Shown: positions 36,877 through 49,500 of the stretch, piece by piece
Layout of the letters: each line of letters begins with the position of its first letter
Position numbering within the stretch: position 1 is the stretch's first letter
From: Cyclina sinensis
Taxonomy: Eukaryota > Mollusca > Bivalvia > Venerida > Veneridae
NCBI GenBank assembly: GCA_012932295.1
Contig: JAAONU010000016.1
Coordinates: 40,083,241-40,147,240, forward strand
Direction: 5' to 3'
DNA length: 64,000 nt
The notes under the pieces: generated by a model
What the model was told of the DNA's origin: nothing
What the model saw: only the letters and a program-made list of their open reading frames with translations
Databases searched by the model: none
Program-made: the position numbers and the translations under genes

Positions 36877-36882
36877 AATAAA
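36877..36882 (+). other. Candidate polyadenylation signal for the polymerase
   Basis: AATAAA 221 bases after the stop codon. It is the first canonical hexamer in the presumed 3' UTR; further A-rich candidates occur near 37100. Confidence 0.5.
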
Positions 36883-37258
36883 TGGATATGAATTTTTGCA
36901 TTGCATACCAAATTAAAATATGTCAGTTTCAGAATGCCAAGTTGATACTGCTACCTGTCAGTTTACATCATAGTTTGAATGACCTCGGCTATTTACATAC
37001 AGTTTTACTTAGGAGCGTAAGGTGAAAAATATCTACATGTATTTGTCACCACTTATTTATCTTTTTATTTTCACATGTATTTTACATTGGTTCTAAAAAA
37101 ATAAAAAAAAATGAAATTAATTTTCAAATAAATTTTTATCATATTCACATTGTTCATTATTCTGTTATTCTAATATTAGTATAGTCGAGATGAGCAGCAA
37201 TCAAGAGCTTTTTAAGTGATGTTAAGCTATTCCTTTGTTCCTGTATTTTTAGTGTTAC

Positions 37259-37855
37259 CCCTGTTCGGTATGTGTTTGTATGTTCCAAATTTGATAAAGT
37301 TCATGCCTAGTCCGTAACTTTGTTATAAATACTAAGATTTCAAAATAATTTGGTAAACTTAATCACCATAAGAAGACGACATGTTGCATTTAAGCACCAG
37401 CTTTCTAGGTCAAAGTTCAAGGTCACAGTGGGTCATTAAACTTGGTGTATTTCTTGTGTACTCTTCCATTCAGATATAGTTTGTGTCTGGTCATTAACTT
37501 TGTTATGCATACTGGGTTTTCTTCTACTTCTAATCACCATAGAAAGATGGCATGCTGTGTTTAAGCCCAGGTCCATAGGTCAAAGGTCATAGGGGGTTAT
37601 TTAACTAAGTGTATTTCTTGTGTACTCTTCATTTCAGGTATAGTTTGTGTCTAGTGCATACTTAGTTTTGCATAGTTGGTTTTCAAAATAATTTGGTACA
37701 CTTAATCACCACAGACAGATGATGTGACGTGTTTAAGCCCGAGGTCCTAGGTCAAGGTCACAGCGGGTCATAAAACTTAATGTGTTTCTTGTGTACTCTT
37801 TCATTCAGATATAGTTCCTATTTGGTCCATAACTTTGTTATGCAGGCGTCAAACT
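37259..37855 (+). repeat. Family H tandem-cored repeat
   Basis: About three units of roughly 180 bp with TAACTTTGTTAT, TTAATCACCATAAGAAGA-type phrases, TAGGTCAAAGTTCAAGGTCA and TTCTTGTGTACTCTTCCATT. No terminal structure was recognised. Confidence 0.6.
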
Positions 37856-38684
37856 GTCCCAAAATTGACAGGGAATATGGAAATACCAAAATAGAGCGAA
37901 AAGACACTGAAGTACTCATTAAGTGTACACATTTTATGTTTATACTTATTGAATAATTTGTGTGCATTTAATATAATTTTTCTATATGTCAAGAAAAGGA
38001 TGATAAAAATGAGTATTTGGCATTTCCATATTTTTTATATGGGTGATCATAAAATTTTACATGCATTATTTTATTTATAAAATCTTAAAATTAGACCAGA
38101 AATGCAATTATCTGATACAGAACAATGATAAATTAAACATTTTTATTCTTTTGATTCATTCTCTTAATTTGCTGATTGATAACAAGTGACAATCACTTGT
38201 GCACCACTGCTTGATACACAAGTGTTGAAATACTGAAATACAGCTATTTTTTTTAAGTTCTTTGTATAAATTTTTTGGAATTTGCATTGTTTCAACACCA
38301 ATACGTATTTCAGTTTAATTTCTTTCTTAATAAAATCAGTATATTATCATTATTTTTATCTTTGTTTCCTGTATTTTGGAATATCTTAATCTATTTCAGT
38401 ATTTTGGTGTTTTTCGGTATTTCCATACACTGGAAATTGCCACAAAATAGCCATACAAATGTAGAATTTTGAATTTTGCCTCAAGGTAGCACCGGTCAAC
38501 AGCCGAAGCAAGTACCATGCCTACAAAAGGTCACACAATGGCATCCAAACCACACACAAAGGCAACACAAAGCTGCAATTTTTTATGAAGTAGTTTACCC
38601 ACACATGGCTACAACAGATCGTAGTGAGAGTATGATGCATATGAACTAGGTAACGAAGGCATCACATGACCTCCTGATTGTATA
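37856..38684. other. Intergenic; possible MITE ends
   Basis: ATGGAAATACC near 37878 and GGTATTTCCAT near 38415 are inverted, and CTGAAATAC-type phrases recur. This could be a small inverted-repeat element, but the boundaries are unclear. 38470-38684 is unique sequence. Confidence 0.3.
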
Positions 38685-38990
38685 CCAAGAGAGAAGATCA
38701 GTGCTCCAGTGGTAATGCACTGGACTGGTTACCAAGGGGTAGTGAGATTGATCCCCCATTCCTCCACTAACATTACTAATTGTCCTTCGAATGAGACATT
38801 AAACCGAGGTCTCGTGTGTCAGTGCTCTCCACTGAGCATGCAAAAGACCCAGGGGTCTCTCTGGAATGGGATGCTATCTGTATCTTGTACTATCTCCCAC
38901 AACATAAACTAACTAGTCTCTGTAGGGGGCATATGTCTGATGGGCAACCAGTACCAACAATAAAGAAAATCGAATAGAGAACAGAATAGG
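38685..38990 (+). mobile_element. tRNA-derived SINE
   Basis: A-box-like GTGGTAATGCACTGG and B-box-like AGATTGATCCCCC (about 38745), then a body shared with the minus-strand SINE at 13158-13476 (GAGACATTAAACCGAGG, GTATCTTGTACTATC). The tail is ACAATAAAGAAAAT. Confidence 0.85.
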
Positions 38991-39010
38991 GCATTTGTTC
39001 TCTTCTTTAG

Positions 39011-39265
39011 TCAGACAGCCATTTCCTGACCAACATAGACCCTGGCTTCTTTATTGCTTCGTTTAGCCCCTACCTGGAATATAAAAAGCAAAACAAGGTA
39101 AGTATATCGTTCAATACTAGAAGGGCAAACAGTATGAAGAAATTACAAAGTGAAATAAGGCAACTTTTACCTGTAAGAGTTGATCATCATATTCTTTGAG
39201 GTGCAACAAAAGAAGCAATGTTGCTGCCTTCTTTTTCCTGGTTGTTTATCATCAAAGTATTCCAT
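39011..39265 (-). pseudogene. Small two-exon transposase-like remnant with a frameshift
   Basis: Exon 39171-39265 starts ATG (MEYFDDKQPGK). One missing base in the A-run just after this separates the start from the downstream frame ATLLLLLHLKEYDDQLLQ, which runs into donor GTAAAA. After acceptor TATTCCAG, exon 39011-39073 continues VGAKRSNKEARVYVGQEMAV then TGA. Exon phases agree only if the lost base is allowed for. The Leu-rich start followed by a basic region resembles the N-terminus of Harbinger-type transposase genes, but this is an impression, not an identification. Nothing else of such a gene is visible. Confidence 0.35.
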
Positions 39266-40935
39266 TCTGCAGGAACTGAATTGTGATTATTTGTGATTAA
39301 AGCTTTGGGAGTTATTTTTCAAAAAATTGAAATAAATGCAGAACTCTGGTTGCCATGGCAACCAAAAGAAAAAAACTAAAAAATTCTTCTTGTCCAAAAC
39401 CAAAAGGTCTAGGTTTGTTGTACTGTGTGAGATAAATACTGTGTGTATTATTATAGCAGGGACATCAGGTGGTAACAATATTACTTGAATGATAGAATTG
39501 TGTTTGTTTTAATAGTCACTGTTTTAATTGGGTATGATGGACATTGGGATCAAGCTGCTTACTTGCTATGGCTTTCCAACACAGATTTGAATCAGATTGC
39601 ACTGTTATAGGCCAAACATCACAGACAGTACCCTTTTGGGTCATTTGTCACTTAATGATAGATCTTGTTCTATGGCTTTTAGAATCCATGTAAGAAACAT
39701 TCAAATAAAGAGTCCCTGCCAAAGGGGACAAAACTAATTTTACTGCCTCTGATAAAACTACTGTTCATGTGATATACTGCAGTGTGTGGCTGTAAATTCA
39801 ACACTAATCAAACCCCTCATCCATTTAATTTTGTTAATGTATAATGCACTTTCTGCCAGTTATAATCGTTATCGATTGTTTGGCACTATCAAGTTTGAGT
39901 TGAAATCTGAAAATAGCAAAACCTTTTAATAAGGGAAGTAAATCCAGCGTGTTTGTTGTCAGTAGAGTCCGTAGAACGTGTATCATACTTTATGTTACAG
40001 TAGGTTGTCTCTCCTTAATGAATCTTGTTTTGTAAACAACTTATGTTTAAGTCCATATTTCTCCTAAATTATGAGTAGAAGAAGTTCCCACAACTTTTGG
40101 AATAATCTTCTTTTAAGTATGTTTATTGACTTCCGGGGAATTATTTCTTTTGTTTTTCACGTGTTCATTAAAACAAGCTGGATGATTTATCCTATGTTAT
40201 TCGGATAGTTCAATTTTGGACACGCGCTATGTTTAGAAAAAAACTGGCAAGATGTATCCACCTTCTGGTCGAAGTGTACCTACATTTTAAATCCATATGT
40301 ATCCATTCATCAAGTGTTCTTAAAAATGTATTACACTGATATTCTTCAATTTAAAGTTGTCTTCCTTATATTTAAGAAATGAACTTTGTGAAAGTTTTTA
40401 AACGGAAATATATCATTATTCTCTAAATGCTACTGTATGCTGATAATAGTAAGCCTCTGGTGCACACCAACAGCATCAAAAAAACTTTTAAAACATATAA
40501 AAAAAATTAATGATGGGTACATCTTGATGTTTACATGGGTACATCTTGACTAGAACATAGGTACATCTTCTTGATTATAACCCAACTGTTTAGAGGCAGT
40601 TGTATGCATTTCTGAGAGTATTAACTGTCCATTATACTGTTCTTTTCTTTAAAGAAAATACTTACTTTTAACATCGCTCATTTTCAAGAATAATTAAAAT
40701 ATTTCAACAGACTTTAGATAATCTCATTTACAAGCCGTAAAGGCACTTACTGTCATTTAAACGTTTATAATGTGCTGTACTTATGTATCTCTTGTTGACT
40801 CAAATATTCAGAAGACCAAACAAATCGAGAAATGTTGCAACAGGATTTTTTTTTGGATAAGTTTATGCAATGATTTTTATAACTAATGAACAAAACTTCA
40901 CAAATTACGTGTATGGACCAATAGAGAATTCATTT

Positions 40936-40943
<8 letters not shown>
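39266..40943. other. Intergenic or upstream BBS12 region, no gene recognised
   Basis: AT-rich. The first BBS12 coding exon could lie here or elsewhere between 36.7 and 43.4 kb. An ATG-led 45-codon frame at 40071 has no BBS12 similarity and no fitting donor. Confidence 0.35.

Positions 40944-40974
<31 letters not shown>
40944..40974. repeat. 31-base poly(A) run
   Basis: Uninterrupted A31 after a short T-run. It could be the tail of a retroposed copy or a slippage tract; no parent element was recognised next to it. Confidence 0.8.
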
Positions 40975-40977
<3 letters not shown>

Positions 40978-41283
40978 TCAATGAATTATGGAAAATTATT
41001 TATTCTAGTGAAATAAACCCAGTCAGCTATAGAAATTCACACACTTTCTGTACATGCATGCAGTTGTACTAAAATATTAATAAATATTGTAGTGGGTTTC
41101 CTCCACTATTTTTGGCCTTGTGATTTCAATGATTATGAACTTTCTTCTAAATCAAAATCCAAAAATACCATAGAGTAAATTAGAAACTCCTTTAAGAGCC
41201 ATTGGAATACAATTTTTTAAAAGAGAGCAAGTCAACATTTTTTCCTTAATAACATGTTAAAGGCCTAACTTGAAATCATTAAT

Positions 41284-42486
41284 ATGTTACAAAATGATCT
41301 TTTCTGCATAAAGTCTTATTTATCTGATAATAAATTACTCTATATGTTTCAGTCTGGGTTCAGGAGAAAGTTTTCTACTGAGACATGTCTTGTTCATTTG
41401 TCTGACTATATCAGGTTTGAAATGGATAAAGGTCACCTTGTAGGTATGGTGCTTCTTGATCTTCAAAAGGCCTTTGATACTGTTGACCACTCTATCCTTT
41501 TGATGAAACTTGAAGCGATTGGACTTGGCGACGACATTTTGCGCTGGTTCAGGTCATACTTATCTGATAGACAACAACTTGTTGATCTCTCTGGTACTTT
41601 TTCCAAACCCTGTAGTGTTACCTGTGGTGTTCCCCAAGGGTCAGTTTTAGGGCCGCTTCTCTTCCTTATCTATGTTAATGATATGTCTGGTGCTATAAAT
41701 AGTAAACTACTACTTTATGCAGATGATTCAGGAATCTTGGTTGCAGGTAAGAACAGGTCATTCATAGAAAAACAGTTATCTGAGGATCTGAAATTAGTAC
41801 ACCAGTGGCTGGTTGATAATAGGTTATCTCTACATTTGGGTAAAACTGAGTCGATTTTGTTTGGGTCTAAAGTAAAGGTCAACAATTATGGTCATTTATG
41901 CATTTCTTGTAGTGACAAGGCTATTCAGTCAACTTCTTCAGTTAGATATCTTGGGGCAATACTGGATCAGAATTTATCAGGTCAATCTATGGTTAGTTCT
42001 ATCATTAAGAAGGCCAATGCCAGGTTAAAGTTCTTATACAGGAAGCAGAAATATTTAACAGTCCACACTAAAAAGCTCTTGGTTCAGTCTCTTATCCAAT
42101 GTCATTTTGATTATGCTTGTTGTGTTTGGTATTCTGGACTGACCAAGTTATGGAAAAACAAGCTGCAGGTCACCCAAAATAAATTGATCAGGTTTGTTCT
42201 TAATATGGAAAAAAGGTCACACATTGATCAAGGTCACTTCAGGTCTATAGGTTGGTTACCTGTTGATAAAAGAGTGGATCAAATTATTCTAGGTCATGTT
42301 TTTAAGATTAGAAATGGTCTTTCACCAGAATATATGAATCAAAACTTTGTATCCCAAGTCTCCATTCATACTTATAGTACAAGGTCAAGTGATAATGGTT
42401 CTGGTTTTAGTATAAAGTCTTTTTCATTTTTGGGATGCAAGCTATGGAATTCACTGCCTTTTAAACTTCTTTTAAAAAAACTGTAA
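41284..42486 (+). pseudogene. LINE reverse transcriptase fragment (about 400 codons)
   Basis: Reverse transcriptase C-terminal two thirds: QSGFRRKFSTET; motif A LLDLQKAFDTVDH with catalytic Asp; GVPQGSVLGPLLFLIYVND; motif C YADDSGI with the Asp pair; then thumb and a tail of the form IGWLPVDKRVDQIILGHVFK ... KLWNSLPF, common at the end of Jockey/CR1-type proteins. The reading frame is intact through the palm. It ends early at an A7 run (about 42474-42480). The next frame continues TVKCHFLTNLD to a stop, so a frameshift clipped the natural end. The N-terminal endonuclease and RT fingers are missing. Not a host gene. Confidence 0.85.
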
Positions 42487-42764
42487 AGTGTCATTTTTTA
42501 ACAAATTTAGATTAAATTTTAATACATGTATATCATTTTATCAGTAATGTTGTACATGGCTGATCCTTTCAAAGACATATTTGTTCAAAATGTATTCTTT
42601 TCCTGAGATATTTATTTTTAAGACTGTGATTTATAATATCTAAATGATCTATGATCTTAACTTTCTATAAGCTTAAAGTGATGTCAATTTTCTGTGATGA
42701 TATTTTAATTATTTACTTACTCAGGATTATTGTTTTATGTTTTTTGTTCAATTGATGTGCTAAG

Positions 42765-42802
<38 letters not shown>

Positions 42803-43047
42803 CTCTAATTTTTCTTTAAGGTCTCATGCCTCTCTATGTCATGCCATTACTATCAAGGACCACAATGGAAATAAGGGATTCTCTTCTCTTTTTTGTGTTA
42901 TCCTTGATATTGATGTGACTGACATGGTTCATTTTCATTAATATATCATTTCATTCTTATATTTGTTTTATATACTTATATGTCTATTTTAAATGTTTTG
43001 TAACCATGTTGCTTACACAATATTGAAATAAATCTATCTATCTAAAT
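41284..43047 (+). mobile_element. 5'-truncated non-LTR retrotransposon (LINE)
   Basis: Contains the reverse transcriptase below plus a 3' UTR with a T30 run (42768-42797) and an AATAAATCTATCTATCTA tail. It begins inside the RT fingers (an in-frame TAA lies at 41266) and has no endonuclease part. Jockey/CR1-like by motif style. Confidence 0.8.
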
Positions 43048-43478
43048 AGAAACTATTTACTGAAAGATGAAACTTTTGAATGTGATGTAGATATTCTGGT
43101 TTTAAGTTTGTCAGATGTCAAACATTCCTTAGCACTCAAGGATATTTCTTCTTTGCACAAAACCTTTTCCTTTCTGATCTGACTTTTGTGAATAAGATAT
43201 ATTTTTGTAGAAAGATGTATACTCTGTTGCTTCATTCAAAGAGTTTTTGAATAGCTATAGTTAAGGAGATATTTGAAGTATAAGCAGACAAGACATTGCA
43301 AGATCTTGTCTATCTACCACAGGATTTTGGGAGATTTTCATATGTAACTAATCTTACGAACTTAAGGTCCATTTCTGAATCAAATTTTAAAGTATCTTAA
43401 TCTGTGTTAGTTTAAATATTTCAAGATACTAACAGCAACTGCATCAGCAATTTGATATTTGTGTTAACTCTGTTGTAG
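43048..43478. other. Between LINE and first BBS12 exon seen
   Basis: A 40-codon open stretch after the LINE (about 43053-43180) has no start, no homology and no fitting splice sites. Otherwise plain. Confidence 0.35.
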
Positions 43479-43515
43479 GTGATCTTGTGAACACATTCAT
43501 TGGACCATATCGAAG
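43479..43515 (+). CDS. BBS12: BBS12 exon a (earliest seen)
   Basis: Acceptor CTGTTGTAG, donor GTAAAA; enters in phase 1 and leaves in phase 2. It encodes DLVNTFIGPYR, aligned with RTFLGPLKSS of human BBS12. It is only 37 bp, so it rests on phase and homology. A start exon of perhaps 20-30 codons must lie upstream. Confidence 0.72.
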
Positions 43516-46500
43516 GTAAAACTGAGGGAAGGATAACTGTGACCTAGAAATTAATTCTTTTAGTTATACTTCAACAGAAAATTAAGCTTGATTTATGTCT
43601 ATTACTATTAATTAAAGCAATTGAAACAAATTGTAATCTCAGATATATTAAAAGTTTGACAAATTTCTTTTGTCAGGTGAAACAGTTTTTAAGATTCAGT
43701 AGGCTAAATATTTATCTTTTGATATTGAGTAGTGTTATATAGACTATGCAGACTTGTAAGAATAATTAAGTATCTGTCTTTGCTTGAAAACAAGATATTC
43801 ATGAACTTGGTTATCTTGACGTAATGAAAATGTACTCCTGATTTTTGCAGGAAATTTTTATGCCTCCAAAGGAGGGCATATAGTTTTTGAAATGTCTGTC
43901 TGTCTGTCAGTCCGTTCGTACATACTAATAGATACTTATATGGCTAAGGGAACAATAGGTAACTATTTATTTTAATCCCATTCATTCCATAAGCTCTTAG
44001 GTGACTATAAATGTTCTTACTTGGCTAAAAGAACAATGGGGAGAACAGTAGACTAGCCACTTAAGTACCAGTTTGTTAGGATGTCTGTCATTCCATCAGA
44101 AAACTTTAACATGCCCATAACTTCCTCATTAGTTAATGTAGTACTTCATACTTGGACACCCCTTTGGACAAGACATATTTGTGTGACCTTGACCTCTGAA
44201 TGACTTTGACCTCAAATGTTAAATTGTCAATAAAAACAACCTTTAAGATTGCCCATAACTTCCTTATAAATTAGTGGATTTATTTCATACATGAACACAT
44301 TACCCCTTTGGACAAGACCTTCCCACTGACCCCTGAATGATCTTGACCTTGAAGGTCCACTTCTCAAAAAAATACTGTATATTGGCTAAAACTCCCTTAT
44401 TACTAAACAGATTTAGTTCATGTTTGCACACAACAACCCTTAGCAAAAAATCTTCCAAATGCATATACATGTATTTTTCTTTACCTTGACCTCTAATGAC
44501 CTTTACCTTGAAGGGAAATTGGAAATTGGAGAAGTAGAAAATAAAAATGCTTCTTTTGAATCAACAGATTTAGTTCATGTTTGCACACAACAACCCTTAG
44601 CAAAAAATCTTCCAAATGCATATACATGTATTTTTTTTTTACCTTGATCTCTAAATGACCTTTACCTTGAAGGGAAATTGGAAATGGGAGAAGTAGAAAA
44701 TAAAAATGCATCTTTTGAATCAACAGATTTAGTTCATGTTTGCATACAACAGTCTTTTGGGAGAGATAATCCAAATTACATGTATTATTTACCTTGACCC
44801 CTAAATGACCTGAGGTCAAATTGTAAAAAAATCACTTCTTTTTAAGGATCTACAATTTGTCTTCCTGTGGTCCTCATCTCAAAGGTCAAAGCATCACTTA
44901 GGGGGCATTGTCATCTTTTAGTGACAGTTCTTATGTTAAAGATATTTGCTTAAAATTTCAGAATAAAATGTTTAGAAGATGACAGTGGATACAGATATTA
45001 CAGAAATGGGTGTCTTTTACTTGAGCAGTTGGATATTGAGGTATTTGTTTCAGTCTTGGTGTAGTGGTGTGCTTTGATGTAACTAAAGGGAGGAAAATGA
45101 CAAGCAAACAAGGTCTTAAGGAAATTGGATGACTGGTACCGAATTGTAATGAGATGATTTTTTTGTGAGTTAAGTAAATTGATGTTTTGGTAGACTGGAA
45201 ATGCAGAAAAGTGAAATAGTGCATTTTACTGTTGATTTTTTTTTATTGTATGAAAGACATCTCCATCACACTCATATCAAGAAAAAGGCTGCCTACATAA
45301 ATCTATGAATAGAGTAATATTATCTGGTTTGAATTGTATAATATATTTGGAAAAGATTTCTCAGTCAGATAATGTTCTAATGTCCTGACTGAAAAATGTG
45401 AAAAAATATCATTTGTCTCTTGTTTACAGGCACTGACTGTGTTTTTGTCTCTTGTTTACAGGCACTGACTGTGTTTTTGTCTCTTGTTTACAGGCACTGA
45501 CTGTGTTTTTGTCTCTTGTTTACAGGCACTGACTGTTTTTGTCTCTTGTTTACAGGCACTGACTGTGTTTATTGAGCAGTATACTGTTGAACATGTCTTG
45601 TAATTAAACTGAAATCATTACCGTTTGTAATCATTTCTAATCATCGTCTGCAGTATTCATAATTATTTGTAAAGGAAAGAGTGAATTACAAATTTTGTAA
45701 AAGAAAACTAATGCAACATCATGTTTTTCCGAGACTCATTTCCCAAATGGTGAAGGAGTCAAACATTGATACACTTTCTGTACTTTCAGCATCCAGTTTA
45801 CCAGTATATAATCAGTATTTCAAGTGACTTCAGGAAAAAGTATGGTGAGAGGGCAGCTGATGACCTTCTATATTTCATCCATTCCTGGTCCAGGGTCATT
45901 GTAGACTTGATTGACATGGTTTGTACTTCAACTGTAATTTGTTATGTTTGCAAGCATAAATTATTGTGTTGGTTTCAAATGACCAATTCAATTGATTTGT
46001 CACATTCTGAGAGTAAGTTACGAAATTTCAAGAGTAAGAATAAGAATGTTTATCTAATTTGCGCCCCTCCCCTCTTATGTCACTACCTCTTCAGGCATAC
46101 AGAACTGAGATTAATATTACTGTTTCAGTTTCCAAGAAAAAAATTGGGATTTGTGACTGTAAATAATAATTAAAAGTTAATGAAAATTTAATGGAGAGTA
46201 ACTATATAATACAGATTTTTTCATAGCTGCTTTGTAATACCTCAGTAACTCACTTAAACCAAAATAAATAGGTTCATTTGTAGAGATGCAGTGTGCTGAC
46301 ATCAGTGAATCTTTAAATCTGTTAGGATGTCCGGTTTCCTTTAATTTGACATATTTTTTATGAAACTTTGGGTAAATAATTGCAGGGAATACCAATGACG
46401 AGTCTTACATTTCACATGAAAGCAGTGATCACTGATTGTATTCATCACACTGAAACTAGAAAGTTTGATATATCTAAGGTAATGGAAGTAAGCAAGAAAT

Positions 46501-49500
46501 TTGTTTTGGACTCTGCCAATTCATTCTGCAGCATCAGAAGTAAAGATGTGTCCAGCAGTGCTTCATATGATCTCTTTAGAAACAAGACTGTTACTGAAAA
46601 CTGCTTGTCTAGTATGTGTGTGATAGACAGAGTTGTTGTAAATGGTCATGCTACTGAAACTGAGGATAAGACCAATGATAAAAGGTCTGATATAGAATCT
46701 CCCATAGAAGAAAATATTGAAGAAATGGGTTATGGTCACAAGTTAAAGGGGAAAGAAGTGAGAACTTCTTCTAATTATTCCTGCACTGTTGATGAAGAGG
46801 CTGTTCAGATGATTAACTTAGAAATGAAAAGTATTAAACGTGAGATGGATGATGATGATTATGATGACACATCTTGGTTTTTTGATAGTGTTGCAAGTGA
46901 TGTTAGTACATCCTTCGTAAACCCTGAGAATATTACTGAACAAAGTGGGGAAAGGAAAGCTGAAACTGATGCTGTAGAAATGGCTAATGAAGAAGGGAAT
47001 TCAGATGACCCAGGGGCTGTTCTTTCTGATATTGTAAAGCTTAAAAGTGACATTGAAAATGATTTGAAAATATTAAAAGAGACTAAAGAAAGAATGAAGC
47101 AATTTACACGTAAGGTGAAAGATTCCACTGGTAATCAGACACAGGAGATGGATAGGTATTGTCAAGAGATTGATGCAGATTTTGATAGCTGTTCTCATTC
47201 ATCAGATTCTGAATTCAGTGACTGCTTTGAAGACTTGGATCAGAAGGAAAGCAGTGTAGGTGAAAACGATATTTGGGTCAGAAATAAACTTGATCAACAT
47301 ACAGAGGATGAAGAATTCAGAACTGTTCAGTTTGAATTTGCTGACACAGCTGGAAAAGAGACTAGTAAACTACATGTTAATACAAGTGTTGGACATTTTT
47401 CTAAAGACAGACAGTCGACAGATGTTTTGAAATGTCTTCCTTCAAAGATACAGGTTTCACAGGCAAATTGCTCCATAGGTATTGAATTACAGATGTGTCA
47501 AAAAGAGTATGTGAAAACACAGGAAATGTTGAGAAGCAATGAAATCATTGTAGAAAATAAATACAGAGAAGCAAATGATATATTAGAGAGTAAGGAAAAT
47601 AAATCCATAGAATCAGTAAGTTTGATAAAACATGTTAAATCAAATGATACAATCAAAGTCAAGAGTCAAAACAGCCTGACTGGTCATCAGGATTGTTTGG
47701 AACAAGCTAGGTGTTACAATACTTACAGACAGAAACTTGGAAAGAAGTCTGGAAATGAAAGTAGAATACAAGAAATAAATTCACTTCTTGATTCTTATAG
47801 AGGAGACAGCAATACCGATGTTTATAAAGATAGAATGTCATCATTAAAGTTTCACAGCAGACATTTTCAAGGAGAAAAAGTTGAAGCAGATAAAAAGTCA
47901 GACAATATTGATCAAGTGAACCTTGATGATAGTGATAAACAAGGGAACAATGTTAACAGTGAGGCAGACAATATTGATCAAGTGAACCTTGATGATAGTG
48001 ATAAACAAGGGAACAATGTTAACAGTGAGGCAGACAATATTGATCAAGTGAACCTTGATGAAAGTGATAAACAAGAGAACAATGTTAACAGTGAGTGGGA
48101 TAATACTGCACTGCTCAAGGCTAGAACCTTTGTAGGTAGTTCAACTGGCTTGAGTAATTTAAATATTTTAGCTATAGAACCAGTGCAGTCCAGCTCTAGT
48201 CATCCAGGTAATCCAGCAACAGCAGACAAACACTTAAAGGAGTTTTCAAAGTTGTCAAGTAACTGTTTTGATTTAAATAGCATAAACTCCATGTTAAAAG
48301 ATATAAAGACACTATCAGTAAGAGTTAAAGAGCCTGGAATTAATGGTGTACAGAAAGAAACAGATGAAGGTGGAAATATATCTAACAAAAATAATCAATC
48401 TGAAATACCTCATGATGGCACTTGCAATCCTCAGGATCTTGAGGTGAAAAACAAACTAAGTCAAGGAAAAGGTGAATCCACTTTTTCTGAATTTGTTAGC
48501 ATTAACTCACATAGTTTGCAAGGTTCAAGAATGTCAAACATTTTTCTAAGAAGTAGACATATGAATAGGGAAGAAGAGATAACAGACGCAAGCAAATGTT
48601 ATGAAACTGCTGATGCCCCAGAACCTACTGAAGAAGAAAAAATAAGTATGAATGGAATAACTTTAAATAAAACACCTGAAAATATAACACGACAAGATCA
48701 GGTAAGAAATGAACTGGGGACATTTAAAGGTGAGACCAGTGATAAAATGTTGAAAGAAATAGTAAGGCAAATGGTAATGGGTGTGAACTATGATGGAGAT
48801 GAAGACATCAGTGAGACAGTGTGTGATGTTATACTGAAACAAAGCAGGAATGGGAAACCTCGGTGAGTGAAAACTTAAATTAAAAAAATGTCTAAAAAAC
48901 AAACTTAATATTTATTAAACTTTTCAGTAGTTGTGCATTATAGTATTTATGTTGGGTCATTTGTCTGTTCAGTGCATTTCTTCCTGTTGTCATACCATCA
49001 TTAATCTTATATAAACTGCACTTTTTTATCAAATTTTAAATTCAAAGCATAGATGCTTGCATATGTTTATGGGCTTGGGACTCCCTGGTTTTGATTTTTA
49101 TAAATTGAATCGAGGCACATACCATTACGCTCAACTGTAAAGTCTCTCAGAGAGATGCATGAAAAGTATCTTTAAGTTAGAACTAATATAGGAAGACTGT
49201 ATAAAGGCTAACATTGTATCCTGTAAATCCTGAAAGTATCCAGATAACTACACAAATCCAAACACATGCAGTATCTACCGCGAGTTATGACAGGTATGAC
49301 ATAACAGATACTAAAAGTGAGTAATCATTGCACATTCTTTATGTAAATACTGATAAAACATTGTAACAGTTCAAGAATGATAAGTTTAACTACCTTGTCT
49401 AGATTCCGTTTTTGCAGGTTGAAAATTTCTGTTCACATTTTGTCGCCATAAGTTATGTAGCAAATTGCCTACCTTGGTTGTTATTTCAGTTACTAAACAC

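Noticed and set aside
37872..38425. MITE with ATGGAAATACC inverted ends
   Set aside because: Only about 11 bases pair convincingly and no target duplication is visible; noted but not called as an element.
40071..40205. Candidate first BBS12 exon beginning MSRRSSHNF
   Set aside because: No similarity to BBS12 N-termini and no donor in the phase 1 that exon a requires.
40944..42797. A31 and T30 runs as the two ends of one retroelement
   Set aside because: The T30 run is internal to the LINE 3' UTR, which continues to an (ATCT)n tail; the A31 run lies before the truncated LINE and has no demonstrable link.
43053..43180. Open stretch after the LINE as BBS12 coding sequence
   Set aside because: No start codon in frame, no splice sites of correct phase, no homology.
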